A DNA stretch of 5,299 nt from the NCBI GenBank assembly GCA_964477295.1, contig CAYZEZ010000310.1, forward strand, positions 1 through 5,299. The letters are read 5' to 3'. Of this stretch, positions 1-5,299 are shown in pieces; positions within the stretch are counted from its first letter, which is position 1, and every line of letters starts with the position of its first letter. This stretch comes from CAYZEZ01 sp964477295 (GTDB lineage: Bacteria; Bacteroidota; Bacteroidia; Bacteroidales; SM23-62). The notes under the pieces were generated by a model. It made no database searches. It saw only the letters and a list, made by a program, of their open reading frames with translations, and had not been told where the DNA came from. The position numbers were made by a program, and so were the translations under genes.

Positions 1-3000
1 GTGGAGGTGGTTGAGATGCAATCTGAAGGAGGCGCCTCAGGAGCTGTTCATGGATCTTTGCAGGCTGGTGCCCTGACTTCAACATTTACCGCATCACAAG
101 GGTTATTGCTGATGATTCCTAATATGTATAAGATCTCCGGCGAATTGCTTCCGGCTGTTTTTCACGTATCTGCCAGGAGCCTTGCAGCCCAGGCTCTGTC
201 GATATTCGGTGATCACAGTGATGTCATGAGTACACGCCATACAGGATTTGCCATGATTGCCACCGGAAGTGTGCAGGAAATAATGGATCTTGCTGGTGTT
301 GCACACCTGGCTGCCATTAAATCAAGAATTCCATTTCTTCATTTCTTTGATGGGTTCCGCACCTCCCATGAGGTACAAAAGGTGGAAGCTCCAATCACCG
401 AGGAAATGGCAAAACTAATAGATTATAAGGCACTTAAGGCATTCAGGGATGGCGCATTGAATCCTGAGCATCCTGTAACACGTGGAACTGCTCAGAATCC
501 GGATATCTATTTCCAGGCTCGTGAGTCCGCGAACCGTTATTATGAGGTTGTTCCTGATATCGTTGAGGATTACATGAAGGAGATAACAAAGATGACCGGC
601 AGAGAGTACCATCCATTTTCCTATTATGGTGCACCTGATGCTGAAAATGTTGTAGTGGCTATGGGATCCGTTACTGAGACTCTGCGTGAAACAGTCGATT
701 ACCTGAATAAACAGGGCAAAAAAACAGGTATGATGGCCGTTCACCTTTACAGGCCTTTCAGCGCTAAGTATTTTTTTAAAGCCCTGCCTGAGACTGTTAA
801 GAGAATTGCTGTTTTAGACAGGACGAAAGAGCCCGGAGCCAATGGAGAACCATTGTACCTGGATATCCGTGATCTTTTCTATGAAAGAGATAATACCCCT
901 GTTATCGTTGGAGGCCGTTACGGACTGAGTTCTAAAGACACAACTCCTGCCATGATGATCTCAGTTTACAATAACCTGGAAATGGCTGAGCCAAAAAACC
1001 GTTTTACGATAGGAATAACAGATGATGTCACTTTCACTTCTTTACCCTTAATCGACGATGTCAGCGCAGTCCCGGAAGGGACCCTTGAAGCCAAATTCTA
1101 TGGGCTGGGTGGCGATGGAACAGTAGGTGCAAATAAGAACAGTATCAAGATCATTGGTGAATCAACCGATAAATATTGCCAGGCATATTTTGCTTATGAT
1201 TCAAAAAAATCAGGAGGCATCACCATTTCTCACCTGAGATTTGGAGATCATCCGATCCGTTCAACCTATTATGTGGGGACTCCCGATTTTGTTGCCTGCC
1301 ATGTGCCTTCATACCTGGGTAAGTATGATATGTTAAAAGGCCTGAAAAAAGGGGGTACTTTTCTGCTGAATACCATATGGGATCCGGAAGAGACCAAGAA
1401 CAGGCTTCCCAATTCCATGAAGAAGTACCTTGCGGAGAATGATATCAAATTCTACATGATCGATGCCACGAAGATCGCTGTCGAGATTGGGCTGGGAGGC
1501 CGTACCAATACGATTATGCAATCGGCCTTTTTTAAGATCTCAAAGGTTATACCTTATGATCAGGCAGTTGAAGAAATGAAAAGATTCATTGTGAAGAGTT
1601 ACGGGAGAAAAGGTGAGGAGATTGTAAAAATGAATTATGCTGCGGTTGACCGCGGAGGTGAGCTGGAGCAGGTTGAGGTCCCGAAAGAATGGGTAAAGCT
1701 GAAGGTGGAAGAGCCCGAAGTACACGATGAATTGCCTGATTTTATTAAAAATGTCGCCTTCCCCATCAACAGCCTGAAAGGGGACGACCTGCCGGTCAGT
1801 GCCTTTCTGAACAGGGAAGACGGAACATTCCCTCCCGGCACAACTGCTTTCGAAAAGAGGGGCATTGCCGTAAATGTGCCTGAATGGCAGCCGGATGAAT
1901 GTATCCAATGCAACCAGTGTGCCTATATATGTCCACATGCCGTGATCCGTCCCTTCCTGCTTGATGAGAAAGATGTGAAAAACAAGCCAAAGGATCTGGT
2001 AACTGTGGCCGGTAAAGGTAAGGAACTGGCCAGCTATCAATACAGGATACAGGTTAGCCCGCTCGATTGTACCGGCTGTGGCAATTGCGCCGATATCTGC
2101 CCTTCAAAGGAAAAAGCCCTTATCATGAAGTCCCTTGAATCACAGATGCACGAGCAGGACAACTGGAGTCACCTTTTGAATAATGTGACCTATAAAGATA
2201 CCGTCGTCGACAAATATAAAACCATTAAGAACAGCCAGTTTGCACAACCTCTGTTTGAATTTTCAGGTGCCTGTGCCGGTTGTGGTGAGACTCCCTATGT
2301 TAAACTGCTTACCCAGCTGTTCGGCGACCGGATGATGATTGCCAATGCTACTGGTTGTAGCTCTATATGGGGTGGCTCCGCTCCATCTACGCCTTATACA
2401 GTAAATGCAGAAGGCAAAGGGCCGGCCTGGGCCAATTCCTTATTCGAAGACAATGCAGAATATGGATTCGGGATGGCACTCGGTGTAAATAAAATGAGGG
2501 ACAGGATTGGCATAATGATGCAGGAATCGATGAAGAATGGCATTGCACCTGCCACCAGTGAAGCCTTCAAAGAATGGATCGAATCTAAAGAGGATGCAGA
2601 AGGATCAAAGGTAGCCTCTGCCAGGGTCATTGTAGCTTGCAAGAAAGAGAAAAATGATATTGCAAAGCAGATCATGACACTCGAACAATACCTGGTTAAA
2701 AAATCTGTCTGGGTAATCGGTGGTGACGGTTGGGCGTATGATATTGGTTATGGGGGACTCGATCATGTGATTGCCTCGGGCAAGGATATTAATATGCTTG
2801 TTCTGGATACAGAGGTATATTCCAATACAGGTGGACAGTCATCCAAATCAACACCCATCGGGGCGGTAGCAAAATTTGCTGCATCCGGTAAGCGGGTCCG
2901 TAAGAAGGACCTCGGAATGATGGCGATGAGTTATGGATATGTCTATGTTGCACAGGTTGCCCAGGGAGCCAGCCATTCACAACTGTTCAGGGCCTTTAAA

Positions 3001-3369
3001 GAAGCAGAAGCTTATAAGGGACCATCGGTTGTGATTGCTTATGCTACCTGTATTAACCATGGAATACGGGCAGGTATGTCAAAATCCCAGGAACAAATGG
3101 ATAACGCCGTTAAATCTGGTTTCTGGCATCTTTACCGTTTTAATCCTGATCTGGAAAAAGAGGGCAAGAACCCGTTTACCCTCGATTCAAAAGAACCTGA
3201 CTGGAGCCTTTTCCAGCAGTTCCTTGGATCAGAGGTCAGGTATACTTCACTGAAAAAATCATTTCCTGAGGTAGCAGCAGAATTATTTTCTGCTGCTGAA
3301 AATGCTGCGAAATGGAGATATGACAGCTATAAACGAATGGCTGCGATGGATTTCTCCAAAGATGAATAG
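1..3369 (+). CDS. nifJ: Pyruvate:ferredoxin (flavodoxin) oxidoreductase, 5'-truncated by window edge
   Basis: Cytoplasmic enzyme that oxidatively decarboxylates pyruvate with CoA to acetyl-CoA and CO2, passing electrons to ferredoxin or flavodoxin; central to anaerobic metabolism. The 1122 visible residues cover almost the whole single-chain homodimeric type (about 1170-1200 aa). From remembered alignment to Desulfovibrio africanus PFOR, about 55 N-terminal residues, including the YPITPSS pyruvate-binding motif, lie before the window, so the GTG at base 1 is an internal codon. Visible landmarks: E9 (TPP-activating Glu64 equivalent), R59 (Arg114, substrate), DRTKEPG at 273-279, two ferredoxin-type clusters with Cys 634/637/640/644 and 690/693/696/700, the proximal cluster Cys 758/761/786/1017, and the TPP/Mg site from GDGWAYDIGYGG (909-920) to EVYSNTGGQSS (938-948). 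All key residues are present, so it should be active. It lacks the long C-terminal extension of the D. africanus enzyme. It ends at TAG with no gene close behind, so it is probably the last gene of its transcript. Confidence 0.98.
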   Translation: MEVVEMQSEGGASGAVHGSLQAGALTSTFTASQGLLLMIPNMYKISGELLPAVFHVSARSLAAQALSIFGDHSDVMSTRHTGFAMIATGSVQEIMDLAGVAHLAAIKSRIPFLHFFDGFRTSHEVQKVEAPITEEMAKLIDYKALKAFRDGALNPEHPVTRGTAQNPDIYFQARESANRYYEVVPDIVEDYMKEITKMTGREYHPFSYYGAPDAENVVVAMGSVTETLRETVDYLNKQGKKTGMMAVHLYRPFSAKYFFKALPETVKRIAVLDRTKEPGANGEPLYLDIRDLFYERDNTPVIVGGRYGLSSKDTTPAMMISVYNNLEMAEPKNRFTIGITDDVTFTSLPLIDDVSAVPEGTLEAKFYGLGGDGTVGANKNSIKIIGESTDKYCQAYFAYDSKKSGGITISHLRFGDHPIRSTYYVGTPDFVACHVPSYLGKYDMLKGLKKGGTFLLNTIWDPEETKNRLPNSMKKYLAENDIKFYMIDATKIAVEIGLGGRTNTIMQSAFFKISKVIPYDQAVEEMKRFIVKSYGRKGEEIVKMNYAAVDRGGELEQVEVPKEWVKLKVEEPEVHDELPDFIKNVAFPINSLKGDDLPVSAFLNREDGTFPPGTTAFEKRGIAVNVPEWQPDECIQCNQCAYICPHAVIRPFLLDEKDVKNKPKDLVTVAGKGKELASYQYRIQVSPLDCTGCGNCADICPSKEKALIMKSLESQMHEQDNWSHLLNNVTYKDTVVDKYKTIKNSQFAQPLFEFSGACAGCGETPYVKLLTQLFGDRMMIANATGCSSIWGGSAPSTPYTVNAEGKGPAWANSLFEDNAEYGFGMALGVNKMRDRIGIMMQESMKNGIAPATSEAFKEWIESKEDAEGSKVASARVIVACKKEKNDIAKQIMTLEQYLVKKSVWVIGGDGWAYDIGYGGLDHVIASGKDINMLVLDTEVYSNTGGQSSKSTPIGAVAKFAASGKRVRKKDLGMMAMSYGYVYVAQVAQGASHSQLFRAFKEAEAYKGPSVVIAYATCINHGIRAGMSKSQEQMDNAVKSGFWHLYRFNPDLEKEGKNPFTLDSKEPDWSLFQQFLGSEVRYTSLKKSFPEVAAELFSAAENAAKWRYDSYKRMAAMDFSKDE

Positions 3370-3379
3370 GACTATTCAT
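3362..3379 (+). repeat. Short inverted repeat spanning the nifJ stop codon
   Basis: The bases atgaatag and ctattcat form 8-base perfect arms separated by only ga, with the TAG stop of nifJ inside the left arm. The 2-base gap is too tight for all pairs to form in RNA, but opening the innermost pairs leaves a small hairpin. No T-run follows directly, so it is not a convincing terminator alone; it may stabilise the mRNA 3' end or be chance. Confidence 0.4.
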
Positions 3380-3439
3380 TCATAGCATTCAAGGAGGCTG
3401 TCTCAAAAAAATTTACAGGGTTATCCTGAACTTGTTCCC

Positions 3440-3455
3440 CCCCGGGTACCCGGGG
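3440..3455. repeat. 16-base perfect GC-rich palindrome
   Basis: The bases ccccgggtacccgggg are self-complementary, centred between 3447 and 3448. They sit at the end of a seven-C run and lead into two more G-runs. The palindrome could extrude as a cruciform or form a strong short RNA hairpin if opened at the centre. It overlaps the possible G-quadruplex at 3444-3464, so the two structures would compete. Confidence 0.7.
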
Positions 3456-3464
3456 CGGGCGGGG
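3444..3464 (+). other. Potential G-quadruplex motif
   Basis: Four G-runs (3444-3446, 3452-3455, 3457-3459, 3461-3464) are separated by loops of 5, 1 and 1 bases, which satisfies the usual G3+N1-7 pattern on the + strand. The two single-base loops favour a stable fold, while the C-rich neighbours (3437-3443 and 3449-3451) offer competing duplex pairing. The motif match is seen directly; folding in the cell is inference. Confidence 0.5.
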
Positions 3465-3478
3465 TTAGCGAGTGCAAA

Positions 3479-3544
3479 AAAATAAATAATAAAGGATCGA
3501 ATATTCCTCACCGCTTGCGGCGTGGAGATTCAATTATTTATTTT
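3479..3544 (+). terminator. Long imperfect stem-loop, possible nifJ terminator
   Basis: Outer arms aaaataaataat (3479-3490) and attatttatttt (3533-3544) are perfect 12-base complements. Inside them gaat (3499-3502) pairs with attc (3528-3531), a few flanking bases can pair, and ccgc-tt-gcgg (3511-3520) forms the tip. The structure is followed by a T-rich stretch (ttattattttt, 3544-3553). This resembles an intrinsic terminator in position, about 110 bases after the nifJ stop, but the stem is interrupted and its outer part is A/T only, so it could equally be an extragenic repeat element. Confidence 0.45.
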
Positions 3545-3546
3545 AT

Positions 3547-3554
3547 TATTTTTG
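3547..3554 (+). promoter_or_regulatory. Candidate Bacteroidota -7 promoter box for ruvX
   Basis: The bases tatttttg match the TAnnTTTG consensus recognised by the Bacteroidota primary sigma factor. Transcription from it would begin around 3560, leaving a leader of about 25 bases before the TTG of ruvX, a sensible length. No clear TTTG or TTG is found at the expected upstream (-33) spacing; the nearest, at 3515-3517, is too far. The surrounding sequence is A/T-rich, so a chance match is possible. Confidence 0.35.
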
Positions 3555-3584
3555 TAATTTATAAACAGATTAAATAAATAGAGA

Positions 3585-4019
3585 TTGGGCAGGATACTGG
3601 CACTGGACTACGGGAAAAAAAGAGTGGGAATGGCTGTAACCGATACCTTACAGATTACAGCCAATGGATTGGATACTGTCGATACCAGGGATGTTAAGGA
3701 TTTTCTGATCGGTTATCTGGAGAGAGAAGAAATTGATTGCGTTGTTGTAGGAGAGCCGAAGCAATTAAGCAACCTTCCATCAGAATCAGTCAGGTACATA
3801 GACCCTTTCATTACCTGGTTCGGTAAAACATTCCCGGAAGTAAAGCTGGACAGGATGGACGAAAGGTTTACATCGAAAATGGCCCACCGGGCCATTATCG
3901 ATGGTGGTGTAAAAAAGATAAAACGCAGGAATAAAGAATTAGTGGACAAAGTAAGTGCGGTTATCATTTTGCAATCTTATCTTGAGTACGTGAACCGTGA
4001 CTCGCAAGGCAGGTTGTGA
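3585..4019 (+). CDS. ruvX: RuvX/YqgF family RNase H-fold nuclease, TTG start
   Basis: Cytoplasmic RNase H-like protein of the YqgF/RuvX family, described as a putative Holliday junction resolvase and, in E. coli, needed for 16S rRNA 5'-end processing. The 144 residues match the family's usual 135-150. Family signatures are ALDYGKKRVG (6-15, acidic D8), VVVGEP (53-58), PSES (65-68), DERFTS (92-97) and VDKVSAVIILQSYLE (120-134, D121); D8, the D92-E93 pair and D121 fit the expected acidic active site. An in-frame TAG at 3579-3581 leaves TTG at 3585 as the only start that keeps the conserved MGRILA-type N-terminus. No Shine-Dalgarno sequence is present; the leader is A/T-rich, normal for Bacteroidota. 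The last nine residues (136-144) lie beyond the usual family end and are encoded by repeat-like DNA. def follows after 122 bases on the same strand, a pairing common in Bacteroidota. Confidence 0.93.
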   Translation: MGRILALDYGKKRVGMAVTDTLQITANGLDTVDTRDVKDFLIGYLEREEIDCVVVGEPKQLSNLPSESVRYIDPFITWFGKTFPEVKLDRMDERFTSKMAHRAIIDGGVKKIKRRNKELVDKVSAVIILQSYLEYVNRDSQGRL

Positions 4020-4036
4020 CTATAGCCTTGTGCGAG
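4001..4036 (+). repeat. Stem-loop across the ruvX stop codon
   Basis: ctcgcaaggc (4001-4010) pairs with gcctt (4025-4029) and gcgag (4032-4036): ten base pairs interrupted by a two-base bulge (gt, 4030-4031), with a 14-base loop containing the TGA stop. No T-run follows, so it does not look like an intrinsic terminator; an RNA-stabilising or repeat-derived origin is more likely. Confidence 0.5.
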
Positions 4037-4057
4037 CCGGGCAATCGTGAATCGGAA

Positions 4058-4130
4058 AACCTGCAACCTGCAACCTGCAACCTGCAACCTGCAACCTGCA
4101 ACCTGCAACCTGCAACAAGTAATTTGTAAC
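4058..4130. repeat. Heptamer tandem array, 8 perfect aacctgc copies plus decayed units
   Basis: Eight uninterrupted copies of aacctgc occupy 4058-4113. The same 7-base phase then continues as aacaagt (4114-4120), aatttgt (4121-4127, three C-to-T changes from the consensus) and a final aac. The array ends about a dozen bases before the def start codon and fills most of the ruvX-def gap. Because 7 is not a multiple of 3, every frame reads the same 21-base cycle, and it has no stop on either strand. Such arrays usually change copy number by slippage. No function is known to me. Confidence 0.95.
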
Positions 4131-4141
4131 TTTTTTATGAA

Positions 4142-4702
4142 ATGATACTCCCAGTTTACGTATATGGAATGCCGGTATTAAGGAAAAAGGCAAAGGAAAT
4201 AGAACCGGATTTTAAGGAGCTTGATCAGCTGATCGACGACATGTTTGAAACCATGTATTATGCCGACGGGGTTGGATTGGCAGCACCGCAAATCGGGAAA
4301 TCAATCCGCCTGATCGTCATCGATGCAAGTGAAATTGAAGATGAAAATGACCCTTCCCTGAAAGATTTTAAAATCGAATTGATCAATCCCAAAATATTAA
4401 TGGAAGAGGGAGAAAGATGGGAATTTAATGAAGGGTGCCTTAGCCTGCCTAATATCCGGGAGGAGGTGTACCGAAAACCGAAGATTATACTCGAATATTT
4501 TGACCGGGATTTCAATCGTCATGAGGAAGAATTTGACGGGGTCAAAGCACGAATCATACAGCATGAAACAGACCACCTCAACGGCATATTATTCATTGAT
4601 AAGGTTGCCCCGTTAAGAAAACGCCTGCTTCAAAATAAGCTGAAAGCGATATCAAGGGGAGAGGGCGAGATCAACTACAAAATAGTACACCCGAAGAAAT
4701 GA
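4142..4702 (+). CDS. def: Peptide deformylase
   Basis: Metallohydrolase that removes the formyl group from the initiator methionine of nascent proteins at the ribosome; essential in most bacteria. All three family motifs are present: GVGLAAPQIG (43-52, oxyanion-stabilising Q50), EGCLSLP (97-103, metal ligand C99) and QHETDHLNG (140-148, ligands H141 and H145, catalytic E142). The length of 186 aa is typical for Bacteroidota, and the short charged tail (LRKRLLQNKLKAISRG) is common there. The ATG at 4142 is chosen because it gives the standard MILPVYVYGMPVLRKKA N-terminus; a closer look upstream shows only ATG AAA TGA at 4137, overlapping in another frame. There is no Shine-Dalgarno sequence; the leader is a T-run. 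It is not next to fmt as in E. coli but follows ruvX, and may share its transcript through the heptamer array. Confidence 0.97.
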   Translation: MILPVYVYGMPVLRKKAKEIEPDFKELDQLIDDMFETMYYADGVGLAAPQIGKSIRLIVIDASEIEDENDPSLKDFKIELINPKILMEEGERWEFNEGCLSLPNIREEVYRKPKIILEYFDRDFNRHEEEFDGVKARIIQHETDHLNGILFIDKVAPLRKRLLQNKLKAISRGEGEINYKIVHPKK

Positions 4703-4730
4703 CTAAATTGACTAAATTGAACTAAAATTG
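4702..4730. repeat. Three direct copies of an actaaattg unit
   Basis: actaaattg occurs at 4702-4710 and 4711-4719, then a slightly longer actaaaattg at 4721-4730. The first copy begins on the last base of the def stop codon. Reverse-complement relatives of the unit lie at 4738-4776, so this is the left half of a larger inverted arrangement. Confidence 0.8.
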
Positions 4731-4776
4731 GATATTAAATTTAGTCAATCTGGTCAATCGTAATTTTAGCTCAATT
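4707..4776. terminator. Convergent-gene inverted repeats, possible bidirectional terminator
   Basis: Two alternative pairings are visible. attgactaaatt (4707-4718) and aatttagtcaat (4738-4749) are perfect 12-base complements with a 19-base loop. aattgaactaaaatt (4715-4729) and aattttagctcaatt (4762-4776) are 15-base complements with a single mismatch. They share bases and so exclude each other. Lying between convergent genes, such a structure could end transcription from both sides, but the stems are A/T-rich and no long T-run follows, so termination is only inferred. Confidence 0.5.
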
Positions 4777-5299
4777 ACATTAGCCCTTCCTTCTTGAAGA
4801 TCTCCTCTGATTTTAGCAGCAAGTCAACATACTGAGCCCTCTTGTATACAAAGGGATCATTGATAGTACTATTGGAAAGCTTGCCTTTAAAGTCTTTCAG
4901 TGAGTTATAATTCTTAGACTTCATCCATCCTTCAAGGTCTTTGAGCATAGTGGAAATATATCCTATCTTGTTCTTGTACAAGGTGCCAACCACCTGCACA
5001 CAATCTGCTCCGGCCAGCAACATCCTGGCTACATCCGCTCCGGTATGGATACCTGTATTCGCACAGATGCTTGCCTTAACATTTCCATAAAGCAATCCGG
5101 CAAAACGCAGCGAAAGTTTTCCATCCTCGGGCGTGCTCAAGGGAAAATGGACAACATGCTTTTCACTGTCAAGGTCTATATCGGGCTGGAGCAACCGGTT
5201 AAAAATTACAATTCCATCCACTCCTGTTTTATCCATCCTGGAGATCACATTCAGCGGATTGGCGTAGAAAGGACTTAGCTTAACACTTACAGGTACAGA
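4775..5299 (-). CDS. Dihydroorotate dehydrogenase-like FMN protein, N-terminal part outside window
   Basis: The visible 174 residues are the C-terminal half of a TIM-barrel FMN oxidoreductase of the dihydroorotate dehydrogenase-like group often annotated beside true PyrD (about 325-335 aa). The frame is open through the right edge; the GTG at 5248 is internal. Counting from the edge, VKLSPFYANP (6-15) carries the FMN-phosphate-side lysine K7, VDGIVIFNRLLQPDIDL (27-43) is the strand and loop typical of this group, and NTGIHTGADV (81-90) with LLAGADCVQVV (94-104) forms the phosphate-binding end of the barrel. A C-terminal helical segment (about 115-174) follows. The catalytic base, normally Cys or Ser, lies in the missing half, so it cannot be said whether it oxidises dihydroorotate for pyrimidine synthesis or another substrate. 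It converges on def with 72 bases between, and its TAA stop overlaps an inverted-repeat arm. Confidence 0.9.
   Translation of the reverse strand, partial: SVPVSVKLSPFYANPLNVISRMDKTGVDGIVIFNRLLQPDIDLDSEKHVVHFPLSTPEDGKLSLRFAGLLYGNVKASICANTGIHTGADVARMLLAGADCVQVVGTLYKNKIGYISTMLKDLEGWMKSKNYNSLKDFKGKLSNSTINDPFVYKRAQYVDLLLKSEEIFKKEGLM

Larger units (their letters stand above)
3370..3584. other. Intergenic region nifJ-ruvX, 215 bases, patchwork composition
   Basis: No credible gene is seen here on either strand. From left to right it contains a moderate-composition segment with gaggctgtctcaaaaaaa (3394-3411), a run of seven C (3437-3443), a GC-rich block (3437-3464), an A-run and A/T-rich imperfect stem-loop (3479-3544), then a T-rich tract with a possible promoter and the A/T-rich leader of ruvX. 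The sharp jump from near-pure G/C to near-pure A/T within about 40 bases is unlike the coding DNA on both sides and suggests several inserted or repeat-derived pieces. Confidence 0.8.

Noticed and set aside
1..3. GTG at base 1 as the true nifJ start
   Set aside because: The sequence at this point is internal to the conserved first domain; the pyruvate-binding motif must lie upstream, so the gene is cut by the window edge.
1540..2040. 166-codon open frame on the minus strand inside nifJ
   Set aside because: It lies wholly opposite the highly conserved cluster-binding part of nifJ, has no recognisable domain, and is a shadow of the coding constraint. The other open frames inside nifJ, ruvX and def fail for the same reason.
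3444..3455. Vector polylinker contamination
   Set aside because: ggtacccgggg matches common polylinkers, but the bases on both sides do not continue any polylinker I recognise, and the surrounding DNA is plausible genomic sequence.
3750..3758. VVGEP instead of the frequent VVGLP in RuvX as a lost or altered active-site residue
   Set aside because: As I recall, Glu at this position is common in Bacteroidota members, and the acidic catalytic residues are otherwise intact.
4120..4126. taatttg upstream of def as a -7 promoter box
   Set aside because: It has only one base between TA and TTTG instead of two, and it is explained as a decayed heptamer unit; no -33 element is evident.
4058..4130. 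Heptamer array as a CRISPR array
   Set aside because: The units are 7 bases, directly adjacent, with no spacers and no cas genes nearby.
5045..5278. 77-codon plus-strand open frame at the right end
   Set aside because: It overlaps, on the opposite strand, the conserved FMN-binding region of the dihydroorotate dehydrogenase-like gene, and its protein shows no recognisable features.

Overview
The window looks like ordinary chromosomal DNA from an anaerobic or facultative member of the Bacteroidota, most likely a Bacteroidales/Marinilabiliales-type organism. This is inferred from several things: a single-chain pyruvate:ferredoxin oxidoreductase, the ruvX-def gene pair with Bacteroidota-style protein sequences, start codons without Shine-Dalgarno sequences but with A/T-rich leaders, a Bacteroidota-type -7 box (TAnnTTTG) upstream of ruvX, and intergenic DNA rich in short tandem and inverted repeats. 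The species cannot be named from the sequence alone.

Layout. (1) Positions 1-3369, + strand: nearly all of nifJ, lacking about the first 55 codons, which lie before the window. (2) Positions 3370-3584: a 215-base gap with an unusual patchwork. It holds a small hairpin at the nifJ stop, a transposon-end-like string, a GC-rich palindrome that also fits a G-quadruplex pattern, and a long imperfect A/T stem-loop followed by a T-rich tract containing a possible promoter. (3) Positions 3585-4019, +: ruvX (yqgF), which must start at TTG. (4) Positions 4020-4141: a short gap dominated by eight perfect copies of a 7-base repeat. (5) Positions 4142-4702, +: def, peptide deformylase. (6) Positions 4703-4774: a convergent gap built from direct and inverted copies of an actaaattg-like unit. 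(7) Positions 4775-5299, - strand: the C-terminal half of a dihydroorotate dehydrogenase-like FMN protein, running off the right edge.

Functionally the genes are housekeeping: pyruvate oxidation to acetyl-CoA with reduction of ferredoxin (nifJ), RNase H-fold nuclease activity linked to rRNA processing or DNA repair (ruvX), removal of the N-terminal formyl group from new proteins (def), and an FMN-dependent oxidoreductase. ruvX and def may be co-transcribed; nifJ appears separate, and the last gene converges on def. No defence system, CRISPR array, RNA gene or complete mobile element is visible. The interesting material is all in the three intergenic gaps, especially the heptamer array and the way repeat-like sequence runs into the 3' end of ruvX.
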